In this document: piece by piece, positions 1 through 8,624 of the stretch
How positions within the stretch are numbered: position 1 is the first letter of the stretch
Layout: each line of letters starts with the position of its first letter
Assembly: GCA_050187415.1 (NCBI GenBank)
Contig: JBFWXN010000001.1
Span: forward strand, 109,843-173,842
DNA: 64,000 nucleotides
Source: Ga0077555 sp050187415
GTDB taxonomy: Bacteria > Pseudomonadota > Alphaproteobacteria > Rhizobiales > Hyphomicrobiaceae
Reading direction: 5' to 3'
Position numbers and translations under genes: made by a program
The notes under the pieces: generated by a model
Databases searched by the model: none
The model's input: the letters and a program-made list of their open reading frames with translations, nothing else
What the model was told of the DNA's origin: nothing

Positions 1-486
1 CCGCTCGTTGTCGGTGTCGCGCGCCGCGTGTTGCGCGACGAGGCCGAGGCGGAGGACGTGGCACAGGAGGCGATCCTCCGGCTCTGGCGGAATGCTGCGG
101 GGCTGGAGCTGGGTCCAGGTGGCTTCAAACCTTGGCTGAGGCGTGTGGTGACGAACCTTTGCATTGATCGCGTCCGGGCGGGTCGCCATCTGACCGTGGT
201 GGAGGATCTGCCCGAGGAAACGGAACCGGCGCGCCAGCTTGACGGACTGATGGAGAAGGAGCTTTCGAACCGGATCGACGAGGCGCTCAAGGCGTTGCCG
301 GATCGACAGCGCCTCGCGCTCACCCTGTTCCATTTCGAGGGGCTGAGTCAGAGCGAGGTCGGGAGCAATCTCGGGATCTCGGACGAGGCCGTCGAATCGC
401 TGCTTGCGAGGGGACGGCGCTCGCTCAAGGCGGCGTTGCAGGAGGAATGGCGAGACCTATTGCCGGGTGACGGGGACGCGGCATGA
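1..486 (+). CDS. ECF-type RNA polymerase sigma factor, truncated by the left edge
   Basis: Alternative sigma factor that directs RNA polymerase to a stress- or envelope-type regulon. The frame is open from base 1, so the N-terminus lies outside the window; a GTG at 28 is an internal codon or a much later start. The visible part begins inside region 2 (EAEDVAQEAILRLW, the core-binding/-10 helix) and ends with region 4 (LPDRQRLALTLFHFEGLSQSE followed by an HTH, residues about 90-140 of the visible part). The size and lack of region 3 fit the ECF group. The next gene encodes a small single-TM protein and the one after a periplasmic Spy-like protein, the usual order for a sigma/anti-sigma/sensor unit. 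The ECF subgroup cannot be assigned without the N-terminus. Confidence 0.88.
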   Translation, partial: PLVVGVARRVLRDEAEAEDVAQEAILRLWRNAAGLELGPGGFKPWLRRVVTNLCIDRVRAGRHLTVVEDLPEETEPARQLDGLMEKELSNRIDEALKALPDRQRLALTLFHFEGLSQSEVGSNLGISDEAVESLLARGRRSLKAALQEEWRDLLPGDGDAA

Positions 487-529
487 CTTCAATAGCGATG
501 GAGGCGGGATCGAACGGTCCCGGAACGGC

Positions 530-1135
530 ATGAACAGGCAAAACCAGAAACTGACGCTCGATCGCCTCGAGAGCCTGCTCGATGCCTATGGCGGCGATCT
601 TTCACGACTGCCGGACGGGCTGGCCCCGCAGGTCCGCGCCTTGATCGGCAGCTCGAACGCGGCCCGCCGGCTGTATCAGGAGGCGCAGGCCCTCGATCGG
701 TTGCTCGCCAAGGCATCGGCGCCCGATCCCCGGCGTCTCGAAAAGTTGGCGCAGCGCATCGTCGAGGCGGCTCAGCACGAAGGCGTGCCGAAGCATGCAT
801 CGGCCGACGCGGGCGCACGCATCATTCCGATGCCGCTCAATGGCCGTGTCGGTGCCGGCCGTACGGCGTCGGAGCCGCCGCATGCTACGGCTTCGCCGGA
901 GAGCCAGCCATCGCTACGCCGCGCGTCGAAGTCCAGATGGACGGGCGGAGGTAACTGGCCGGCGGTTGCCGCCTTGGCTGCATCACTCGCCTGCGGCTTC
1001 GCTATCGGCTTCAGCGATGTTGCTCCGAACGCGACCTACAATGTTGCATCCCTCGTGCAACGTGCACCATCAGACGCCGATGCGGTTCTCTCGGAGTTGC
1101 AACTCGATACGTTGAACGACGAGGATCAGATATGA
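530..1135 (+). CDS. Single-pass membrane protein in anti-sigma factor position
   Basis: About 201 residues. ATG 530 is preferred: upstream in-frame codons overlap the sigma gene and look non-coding. The N-terminal part is soluble and charged (residues 1-130, with LDRLESLLDAYGGDLSRLPD near the start). One transmembrane segment lies near residues 143-162 (WPAVAALAASLACGFAIGF), with a short tail outside. The topology (cytoplasmic domain, one TM, short periplasmic tail) and the place directly behind an ECF sigma factor suggest an anti-sigma factor, but no zinc-binding HxxxCxxC motif is visible, so the assignment rests on context. It overlaps the next gene by four bases (ATGA), implying translational coupling. 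Confidence 0.7.
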   Translation: MNRQNQKLTLDRLESLLDAYGGDLSRLPDGLAPQVRALIGSSNAARRLYQEAQALDRLLAKASAPDPRRLEKLAQRIVEAAQHEGVPKHASADAGARIIPMPLNGRVGAGRTASEPPHATASPESQPSLRRASKSRWTGGGNWPAVAALAASLACGFAIGFSDVAPNATYNVASLVQRAPSDADAVLSELQLDTLNDEDQI

Positions 1136-1722
1136 CCCACACCGGACCTTCCAGTGCCGCGCCGCGTTGGCCGCGGTGGAAGGGCGTCTTGCTCGTCGCC
1201 TCGTTGGCGGTGAACCTGCTCATCTTTGGAATTGTGTCCGCCGCCGGCATCAAGCACGGTTGGGGGCCGCCACCGAGTGTCCAGCAGGCGACGCTTCTGA
1301 GGTTTGCGCGCGGACTGCCGGCCGAGCGCAAGAAGCAGGTCTGGGACGTCATACGCCCGCAGATTCGTGCCATTCGCCCCTTCTGGCGCGAACTGCGCGA
1401 AGCGCGAGCCGTCGCGCGGGCCGCCCTGACCGCCGAGCCGTTCGATGTTCAGCGCTTCCGGACTGCACACGCGCGAATGCTCGAGGCCGAATTGAATGTG
1501 CGCAAGGCCATTTACCCGCTTTACGACAATGTCGGAACGCTGCTCACTCCTGAGGAGCGGCGTGAGTATGCCCGATGGCAGTCCGAACACGAACGACCCT
1601 GGCGGAACAGGCATCATCGCACGTCTGGCGACCGGCAAGGCGATGACGCAGACGACGATCCACCGCAGAAGTCGCAAGCGGCGCCAGCTTCGGTGACGCC
1701 GACGCCCTCAAGCAAGCCGTAA
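1132..1722 (+). CDS. Periplasmic heavy-metal sensor-like protein (Spy/CpxP-related)
   Basis: 196 residues. Residues about 15-38 form a signal anchor (GVLLVASLAVNLLIFGIVSA). A helical periplasmic domain follows, with the pattern of the Metal_resist/Spy family: RFARGLPAERKKQVWDVIRP, then long amphipathic helices and LLTPEERREYARW near residue 145. Such proteins sense or buffer misfolded proteins or metals in the periplasm. The C-terminal 45 residues are low-complexity and polar. The four-base overlap with the upstream anti-sigma candidate places it in the same operon, where it could modulate release of the sigma factor. The ligand is unknown. Confidence 0.78.
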   Translation: MTHTGPSSAAPRWPRWKGVLLVASLAVNLLIFGIVSAAGIKHGWGPPPSVQQATLLRFARGLPAERKKQVWDVIRPQIRAIRPFWRELREARAVARAALTAEPFDVQRFRTAHARMLEAELNVRKAIYPLYDNVGTLLTPEERREYARWQSEHERPWRNRHHRTSGDRQGDDADDDPPQKSQAAPASVTPTPSSKP

Positions 1723-1774
1723 GAAGCCCGAGGCTGCCAGTCAGCAAGAACATTCGCGATGCTGTCTCGATCCT

Positions 1775-4420
1775 TCAGTGAAGCGTTCGCGTAACAATCT
1801 CGTAGACGTCGCGCGAGAGCGGCTTGGTCTTGGCAATGGCCTTGAGGGCCTTTTCGGCCAGCTTCCGACGCGTGCTCTCCAGGTTTCGCCAGCTCCGGAA
1901 CGCGGTCAGCAGGCGAGCGGCGAGTTGTGGGTTGAACGCATCGATTTTGAGGATGCGATCGGCGACATACTCGTAGCCTGCGCCGTCCGGCCGATTGAAA
2001 GCTACAGGGTTTGCTGCAAAAGCTCCGATCAGCGTGCGTACTTTGTTCGGGTTCTCGAGCGACATCAGAGGGTGGCGCGCCAGCTTCTTGACCGTTGCCA
2101 GCGTCGCGTGCTGCGCGATCGCAGCCTGGTAGAGGAACCAGTGATCAATGACGATGTGGTCGTCGTGCCAACGGTCATAGAACCGCTCGAAGGCGGCCTT
2201 CTTCTCGGCCCCTCGCGTCTCGGAGAGCGCCGCGAGCCCGGCGATTTCGTCCGTGAGATTAGTTGCCGTCTCGAAGTGGCGCGCGGCGCGTGCCACATCG
2301 GCCGCCTGGCCTCGCGCCGTCAGCAGGCCGAGAACCGAGTTGCGGAGCGCCCTGCGCGCCATCTGGTCCGGCACGGGCGCGTAGGCCTCTTTCACCGCCA
2401 TGGCGCTGTAAAGGGCCTCGAGCGTGACGCCCAGGCTCTGGGCCAGCTTGCGGCGCAACACGCTGCGCGCCTCGTGAATGGCATCGGGATCGATGTCCTT
2501 GGCGATGACCCGCGCCAGATCCGTTTCGCTGGGGAGAACCAGCGCCTGCGCACGCAAGGCCGGCTCGAGCCTCTCGTCCGAAGCGATCTCGCCAAGTGCC
2601 TCGATGAAGCGGGCCGGGTCGGGAAGGGGCTTGTCCTTGCGCAAGGCCCGCACGCTCGCGGTCAACAACCGTGTCGCGTAATCCTGGCCGGCCTGCCAGC
2701 GGTTGAACTCGTCGCGGTCGTGCGACATGAGGAACAGCAGGTCGTCGTCCGTCAACTCGATCGTCAGGTTGACGGGCGCCGAGAAGTTCCGCAGCAGCGA
2801 TGGCACCGGACGCGACGGGATGTCGACGAAGTGGAACGTTTCCTTGCGCTTTGTGAGTTCGAGCACGCCATTCTCGATCTTCGCGGTACCCTTGGTTTCC
2901 AGCGGCAAGTCGTTGCCGTTGCCACCGAGCAGGCCGAGCTTCAGGGGGATCTGCAGCGGTTTCTTCGTCGCTTGTCCCGGTGTCGGCAGCAAAACCTGCT
3001 CGATCGTCAGATCCGCAGTCCGCTTCTCGGCGTTATACTTCAGGTCGCAGACGAGCCCCGGTGTGCCAGCCTGCGAATACCAGGTCATGAATTGCTTGAA
3101 GTCGCGGCCACTGACGTCGGCAAAACACTGGATGAAATCCTCGACGGTCGCGGCTTGGCCGTCGTGCCGCTCGAAATAGAGATCCATGCCTTTGCGGAAC
3201 AGTTTTTCGCCGAGCAGCGTGTGCACCATGCGGCAGACCTCGGCGCCCTTTTCGTAGACGGTCGACGTATAGAAATTGTTGATCTCGATGAAACGATCCG
3301 GGCGCACCGGATGGGCGAGGGGACCGGCGTCCTCCGGGAACTGTCGCGCCTTCAGCATGCGGACGTCATAGATGCGCTGGACGGCCGGTGATCTGTGGTC
3401 GGCTGAATAGAGCTGATCGCGGAATACGGTCAGGCCTTCCTTCAGACAGAGCTGAAACCAGTCGCGGCAGGTAATGCGATCGCCGGTCCAGTTGTGGAAA
3501 TATTCATGCGCGATGACGCGATCGATATTGAAATAGTCGCCGTCGGTCGCGGTCGTGGCGCTGGCGAGGATAAGCCGGTCGTTGAAGACATTGAGTCCCT
3601 TATTCTCCATCGCGCCCATATTAAAGTCGGATACCGCGACGATGTTGAAAACATCGAGATCATATTCCAGGCCGAACCGGTCCTCGTCCCATTTCATGGA
3701 CCGCTTGAGGCAGTCCATCGCCCATGCGCAGCGCTGCTCCTTGCCCGGCTCCACGTAGATGGCGAGATCGACCTTCTTGCCCGACATGGTTTTGAAGGTG
3801 GACGTGACGGCGCCGAGCCGTCCGCCGACGAGCGCGAACAGATAGGCGGGCTTCGGATGCGGATCCTTCCAGACCGCGTAGTGGCGATGACCGTGATCGA
3901 GCGTTCCACGCTCGACCGGATTGCCATTCGAGAGCAGCACAGGCGCGGCTTTGGGATCGGCCTCGATGCGAACCGTATAGACGGCGAGCACGTCCGGCCG
4001 ATCGAGAAAATAGGTGATCCTGCGGAATCCCTGCGCTTCGCACTGCGTGCAATAGATTCCCTTTGATAGGTAGAGCCCCGACAGCGCCTTGTTGGCTGTC
4101 GGATTGCAGCGGGTCTCGATCTCGAGCACGAACGGGCGGTCCGGTGGTGACGCGATCCGCAGCCCCGCTTCGCTCAGCGAGAACGCCCGGCCCGAAAGCT
4201 CCTCGCCATCAAGCGCGATCCGGTCGAGCGTCAGGCCTTCGCCATCCAGCACGAGCGGCCCGCGGCGTCCGGTGCGCGCGGGGTTGGGCCGCATGTCCAG
4301 CCGCGAACGCACGCGCGTTTCGGTCGGGTCGAGCGCGATATCGAGATGGACCGCGTCGATCAGCCAACCGGAGGGCTTGTAGTCCTTCAAGAGGACGGCT
4401 TTTGGCGTCTCGGCTTCCAT
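1775..4420 (-). CDS. pepN: Aminopeptidase N (M1 family zinc metallopeptidase)
   Basis: About 881 residues, the normal size for bacterial PepN, which removes N-terminal amino acids from peptides in the cytoplasm. The GAMEN exopeptidase motif is present (NMGAMENKGLNVFN), followed by the zinc site HEYFHNWTGD with the downstream glutamate in LKEGLTVFRDQ. The C-terminal half is the helical PepN-specific domain. Two in-frame ATGs exist: 4438 and 4420. I chose 4420 because a GGAG lies about nine bases upstream and the short N-terminus before KDYKPSGWLID fits relatives. It is followed on the same strand by a DnaJ-like and DapA-like unit upstream, with about 90 bases between it and the DapA-like stop. 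Confidence 0.95.
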   Translation of the reverse strand: MEAETPKAVLLKDYKPSGWLIDAVHLDIALDPTETRVRSRLDMRPNPARTGRRGPLVLDGEGLTLDRIALDGEELSGRAFSLSEAGLRIASPPDRPFVLEIETRCNPTANKALSGLYLSKGIYCTQCEAQGFRRITYFLDRPDVLAVYTVRIEADPKAAPVLLSNGNPVERGTLDHGHRHYAVWKDPHPKPAYLFALVGGRLGAVTSTFKTMSGKKVDLAIYVEPGKEQRCAWAMDCLKRSMKWDEDRFGLEYDLDVFNIVAVSDFNMGAMENKGLNVFNDRLILASATTATDGDYFNIDRVIAHEYFHNWTGDRITCRDWFQLCLKEGLTVFRDQLYSADHRSPAVQRIYDVRMLKARQFPEDAGPLAHPVRPDRFIEINNFYTSTVYEKGAEVCRMVHTLLGEKLFRKGMDLYFERHDGQAATVEDFIQCFADVSGRDFKQFMTWYSQAGTPGLVCDLKYNAEKRTADLTIEQVLLPTPGQATKKPLQIPLKLGLLGGNGNDLPLETKGTAKIENGVLELTKRKETFHFVDIPSRPVPSLLRNFSAPVNLTIELTDDDLLFLMSHDRDEFNRWQAGQDYATRLLTASVRALRKDKPLPDPARFIEALGEIASDERLEPALRAQALVLPSETDLARVIAKDIDPDAIHEARSVLRRKLAQSLGVTLEALYSAMAVKEAYAPVPDQMARRALRNSVLGLLTARGQAADVARAARHFETATNLTDEIAGLAALSETRGAEKKAAFERFYDRWHDDHIVIDHWFLYQAAIAQHATLATVKKLARHPLMSLENPNKVRTLIGAFAANPVAFNRPDGAGYEYVADRILKIDAFNPQLAARLLTAFRSWRNLESTRRKLAEKALKAIAKTKPLSRDVYEIVTRTLH

Positions 4421-4510
4421 CGCGGTGCTCCGCCCCATGCTTCGAGGATTGACCTGTCCTCTTTATGCGTGGCCGCTCATGATGGGACAAGGCGTCAGAC
4501 TGCCGGGGCC

Positions 4511-5440
4511 TCACTTCCCCCAATGCAAGGCGAGCGGATTGGCGTCCCGGGCGAGTTCCATCAGCTCTGCGCGCGTCGCGGCCGGCAAGGCCATCTGCGG
4601 GTGGCGGACATGATCGCTCCGGATGACACCGCCTTCCTTCATGACGATCTTGGTGCCGCGGAGACCGCACTGCCGGTTCTCGAAATTGATCAGCGGCAGA
4701 AGCTTGTTGTAGAGGGACGCTGCTTCGCTCCTGCGTCCCTCCAGATGGGCGAACACGATCGGTCTGACGAGGTCTGAATACATGGCGCTCGTCATCGTGC
4801 CCGTGGCGCCCGCATCGAGATCGGCCAGAAGCGTGATGCCTTCTTCGCCGTCAAACGGACCGTCGATCACGTCACCCGCAGCGGCAATGAGCCCTCGCAG
4901 TTTCGCAGCCGTTCCCGGCACTTCAATTTTGAAATAGCGGACGAGCGGCACCTGTCGAGCCAGTTTCGCGAGAAACGGGACCGAGAGCGTGACCCCCGAC
5001 AGAGGGGCATCCTGCAGCATGATCGGGATCCGCCCCGCATCGGCGACGCGCGCGAAATGCTCGACCATGCCATCCTCGTCGGCGCGGATGGCGGTGCCGT
5101 GATAGGGCGGCATCATCATCACCATGACAGCGCCGGCTTCGGCTGCCTGCCGGGCGCGCTCGGCAGCTATCCTGGTCGCGTAGTGGCTAATGGTTGCAAT
5201 GATCGGCACGCGCCCGGCAACATGTTCGGTCGAAAGACGCAGCAGCGTCTCGCGCTCCGCGTCACTCAACGCGAACTGCTCGGAATAGTTGGCCAGAATG
5301 CAGATGCCGTCGACACCCTGGTCGATCATGCAATCCAGCACCCGGCGCATGCCGTCGATGTCGAGATCGCCGTTATCGTGAAACGGTGTGGGAGCGATGG
5401 GAAGTACGCCCTTCAGGGGAGCAGAGATCGACGCGGCCAT
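4511..5440 (-). CDS. DapA-family class I aldolase/lyase with altered active site
   Basis: 309 residues, a complete (beta/alpha)8 member of the dihydrodipicolinate synthase/N-acetylneuraminate lyase family. The start is supported by GGAAGGAAC six bases before the ATG. The Schiff-base lysine is visible as K171 in VRYFKIEVPG. At the place where true DapA carries the proton-relay tyrosine (LYN.P), this protein has MLQDAP (residues 141-146), so Gln replaces Tyr. That argues against lysine synthesis and for another 2-oxo acid or sugar-acid lyase or hydratase. The substrate cannot be named. It lies between pepN and a DnaJ-like gene on the same strand, with no obvious pathway partner. Confidence 0.85.
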   Translation of the reverse strand: MAASISAPLKGVLPIAPTPFHDNGDLDIDGMRRVLDCMIDQGVDGICILANYSEQFALSDAERETLLRLSTEHVAGRVPIIATISHYATRIAAERARQAAEAGAVMVMMMPPYHGTAIRADEDGMVEHFARVADAGRIPIMLQDAPLSGVTLSVPFLAKLARQVPLVRYFKIEVPGTAAKLRGLIAAAGDVIDGPFDGEEGITLLADLDAGATGTMTSAMYSDLVRPIVFAHLEGRRSEAASLYNKLLPLINFENRQCGLRGTKIVMKEGGVIRSDHVRHPQMALPAATRAELMELARDANPLALHWGK

Positions 5441-5612
5441 TGATGTTCCTTCCGAGCGGACTTTCTGGCGCCTCTTGGCATTCGCCGACGGCGACGCCGA
5501 TCATAGCTGCACGAGCACGTTGCTCGGCGCAACCCGGCCCCTGCGCTGCGTTCGGGGCGGGCCGATATCTCGGCTGCGTCCGGGCATCCGGGCGTCAGCC
5601 GGATCGACCGGA

Positions 5613-6503
5613 TCAGGGACGCCCAGGATCGTAGGCGTGCTTCTTGCGCCACTCGGTGAGGAAGTATGCGAGTGTATCATCGATCGTCTGCGGCAATACG
5701 ATCTTTACGGTGACGATCTGATCACCGTAGCCGCCGGTCGCCGCATTGCGGGCGCCCTTGCCCTTGAGCCGAAACGCGCGGCCGGTGCTGGTACCCTTGG
5801 GCAGCGTCAACGAGACCCGTCCGCTCGCCGTCGGCACCTCGATCTTGCCGCCCAACACCGCCTCGTCGATCGAGATCGGCACCTCGAGCAGAATGTCGTC
5901 GCCCTGCCGTTGGAAGTAGGGATGCACTCGCACGCGCACCTCGACCAGTGCGTCGCCCGCCTCGCCGCCGCGAATCCCCGGCCCGCCTTTGCCCTTCAGC
6001 CGCAGCACCTGGCCGTCGACGACACCTTCCGGCACCGTCAGATCGAGTTGTCCTCCCTCCGGCATCGTGACGCGCTTCTTCGCGCCGAGAATAGCCTCCA
6101 TGAAATCGACATCGAGCGTGTAGCGCATGTCCTGACCGCGCAGGCTGAAGCCGGCGCCAGGACCGCGCGGACCGCGCTGGCCGAAAAGGTCCGAGAAAAT
6201 GTCGCTGAAGCCGGTATCCATCCCGCCCGCTGCGCCGGGGCCACGTCCTGCCGATGCGCCGTGGTAGGTGCGCCGCGGTTCACCCGATTCATCGATCTCG
6301 CCGCGATCGTAGGCCTGCCGCCGTGAGGTCTCGCCAACGATTTCGTAGGCCGCCGTGATGCGTTTGAAGCGCTCAGCGGCCGCCGGATTATTGGGATTGA
6401 CGTCCGGGTGCAGCTCCTTCGCGAGCTTCCGGAATGCACGTCGTATCTCGTCATCCGTCGCGGTGCGCTGAACGCCCAGGACAGAGTAGGGGTCGTCGGC
6501 CAT
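5613..6503 (-). CDS. DnaJ-like co-chaperone without zinc finger (CbpA type)
   Basis: 296 residues. The J domain occupies residues 4-70 with the HPD signature (ELHPDVNPNN) that stimulates DnaK ATPase. A Gly-rich linker follows (about 75-125, including DIFSDLFGQRGPRGPG), then two DnaJ C-terminal substrate-binding beta domains (about 128-285, with two LRLKGKG/FRLKGKG elements). The four CxxCxGxG zinc repeats of DnaJ are absent, so it is a CbpA/class B-type protein. It probably helps DnaK hold unfolded clients in the cytoplasm. The upstream intergenic region is shared with the divergent ABC transporter gene. Confidence 0.92.
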   Translation of the reverse strand: MADDPYSVLGVQRTATDDEIRRAFRKLAKELHPDVNPNNPAAAERFKRITAAYEIVGETSRRQAYDRGEIDESGEPRRTYHGASAGRGPGAAGGMDTGFSDIFSDLFGQRGPRGPGAGFSLRGQDMRYTLDVDFMEAILGAKKRVTMPEGGQLDLTVPEGVVDGQVLRLKGKGGPGIRGGEAGDALVEVRVRVHPYFQRQGDDILLEVPISIDEAVLGGKIEVPTASGRVSLTLPKGTSTGRAFRLKGKGARNAATGGYGDQIVTVKIVLPQTIDDTLAYFLTEWRKKHAYDPGRP

Positions 6504-6731
6504 CGGTCGATTCCGGTCTCGGGGCGAAGCCAGCTCCGTTTACAATCCCAACCACGCTTATGGCTCAATTTTGTCAAACGCGCGCCTGCCAATGACGCTA
6601 TCCGAACCGGAATTTACGCTGCTCGGGACGGGATGCTGCCGGGGCGTGGCGTACGTGTCGCGAAATGCGCACTTGAGCACGGATGCGGTCTCGGGCATCG
6701 AATGTAGCGTAGAGACATTCTAAATGGCGAG

Positions 6732-8552
6732 GTGCGGGTGAGTCGGCGATCGAAGTGGGGCCGAGACGGCGGCGGGACGGGCGGCGAGGCCGAGAAGTCG
6801 CACTCCCTGAAGCCCTTGGCTGGTCTCGTGTCTCAACTGTCGGTGCATCGCGGGATGTTGGTGCTGGCCGCAGTGGCGCTGATCGTCTCCGCGCTGGTTC
6901 TGCTCGCCATCCCCCTCGCCGTACGCCGTATGATCGACTTCGGCTTCTCCGGCGACCATCACGTCGCGATCGACCTTTATTTCCAGGGATTGATCGGTCT
7001 CGGCGCGGCCCTCGCCATTGCCAGCGCCGCGCGTTTCTACGCCGTCAACTGGCTCGGCGAGCGGGTTGTCGCCGACCTTCGGGCCAGGGTGTTCGCCCAC
7101 CTCGCCAAGCTCGACGCGAGCTACTTCGAGCGCCAGCGGTCGGGCGAGATCATGAGCCGGATAACGGCCGACACAACACAGATCACGGCCGCCGCGGGCG
7201 CCGCGTTGTCGCAAGCGGTTCGCAACGCCATCATGCTCTGCGGTGCGCTCGCGATGATGGTCGCGACCAGTCCGCGCCTCTCCGGACTGGTGCTGGTGGC
7301 CATTCCGGCCATCGTGCTGCCTCTTGTCGCATACGGCCGCTGGGTGCGCCGCCTGTCGCGTTCCGCCCAGGACACGCTGGCTGATGCTGCGGGCTATGCG
7401 GCAGAGCATCTCGCCGCTTATCGCAGCATGCAAGCCGCGACCGCAGAGGGCGTCGTGACCGAGCGCTACCGGAAAGCTGTGGAGCACGCGTTCGTCGCCG
7501 CGCGCTCCCGTTTTCTCGCGAGAGCCGGCCTGACCGCGCTCGTCATTCTGCTCGTGTTTGTCGGGATCGTCAGTGTGATGTGGCATGGTGCAGGTCTTGT
7601 CGCGACCGGCGCCATGACGTCCGGCACGCTCGGCCAGTTCGTGCTCTATGCCGTCTTCGCCGGAAGCTCTCTCGCGGGCCTGTCCGAAGTCTGGGGGGCG
7701 GTTCAACAAGCTGCCGGCGCCGCCGAACGACTGACCGAAATCCTCGCCATAGAACCCCGAGTTGCCTCTCCGGCGTTGCCCGTCGCCTTGCCGAACCCGC
7801 CTCTAGGTCGGATGGCTTTCGAGGATGTCTCATTCCGCTACGACAAGGCCTCTGCTTCGGCTGCGCTCGACGGCGTGAGCTTCGACGTTGCTCCAGGCGA
7901 GACCGTAGCCATCGTCGGACCGTCGGGGGCGGGGAAAAGCACAATACTGGCTCTGGCGCTGCGTTTTTTCGATCCGAGCCACGGACGTGTGCTGCTCGAC
8001 GGCGTGCCGCTGCCCGAGGCCGATCTCGCCGGCGTGCGCCAGCGAATTGCCCTGGTGCCGCAGGATGTGGCGTTGTTCGCCGATACGGTTGCCGAAAACA
8101 TCCGCTATGGGTCGCCCACGGCATCCCGGGCGGAGATCGAGCGGGCGGCTGCGACGGCGCGCGCCGATGCGTTCATCGCGGCTCTTCCCCAGGTATACGA
8201 GACGGTCCTCGGTGAGCGAGGCGTTACGCTTTCTGGTGGCCAGCGCCAGCGCATCGCCATCGCGCGGGCCGTCCTGAGGGACGCGCCGATCCTGCTCCTC
8301 GACGAAGCCACCAGTGCACTCGACGCCGAGAGCGAGGTGGCCGTCCAGAATGCCCTCGACGCACTGCGGCGCGGTAGAACCACGTTGATCGTCGCCCATC
8401 GTCTTTCGACAGTACTTCGTGCCGACCGCATTCTCGTCATGGACGAAGGCCGCATCGTCGAGGAAGGTACGCATCGGGAGCTGATGGCCCGCGGCGGGCT
8501 CTACGCACGTCTCGCCGAGCTCCAGCTCAGTACGCCGGAGGCGGCGCAATAA
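6732..8552 (+). CDS. ABC exporter, fused permease and ATPase (MsbA/ABCB-like half transporter)
   Basis: About 606 residues. The N-terminal membrane domain (residues 35-330) has six predicted helices beginning with GMLVLAAVALIVSALVLLAI. The ATPase domain follows: Walker A GPSGAGKST near 396-404, signature LSGGQRQR, Walker B ILLLDEATSALD, and the switch histidine in VAHRLST. It works as a homodimer in the inner membrane, exporting a lipid, peptide or drug. GTG 6732 is given; GTG 6738 is equally plausible and has GAGG five bases upstream. The only nearby ATG, at 6724, is out of frame and stops at once. The gene stands alone, so the cargo is unknown. Confidence 0.93.
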   Translation: MRVSRRSKWGRDGGGTGGEAEKSHSLKPLAGLVSQLSVHRGMLVLAAVALIVSALVLLAIPLAVRRMIDFGFSGDHHVAIDLYFQGLIGLGAALAIASAARFYAVNWLGERVVADLRARVFAHLAKLDASYFERQRSGEIMSRITADTTQITAAAGAALSQAVRNAIMLCGALAMMVATSPRLSGLVLVAIPAIVLPLVAYGRWVRRLSRSAQDTLADAAGYAAEHLAAYRSMQAATAEGVVTERYRKAVEHAFVAARSRFLARAGLTALVILLVFVGIVSVMWHGAGLVATGAMTSGTLGQFVLYAVFAGSSLAGLSEVWGAVQQAAGAAERLTEILAIEPRVASPALPVALPNPPLGRMAFEDVSFRYDKASASAALDGVSFDVAPGETVAIVGPSGAGKSTILALALRFFDPSHGRVLLDGVPLPEADLAGVRQRIALVPQDVALFADTVAENIRYGSPTASRAEIERAAATARADAFIAALPQVYETVLGERGVTLSGGQRQRIAIARAVLRDAPILLLDEATSALDAESEVAVQNALDALRRGRTTLIVAHRLSTVLRADRILVMDEGRIVEEGTHRELMARGGLYARLAELQLSTPEAAQ

Positions 8553-8624
8553 CGATCCAGGTCGATCGCGCCGGCCGCCGAAGCTGTCCATGCCCGACGC
8601 GCCGTCATCCAGCCCCGAACGGGA

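Noticed and set aside
1778..3391. Long plus-strand frame opposite pepN (537 codons)
   Set aside because: Arg/Gly/Leu-rich translation without motifs, antisense to a clear PepN; a frame shadow of GC-rich codons.
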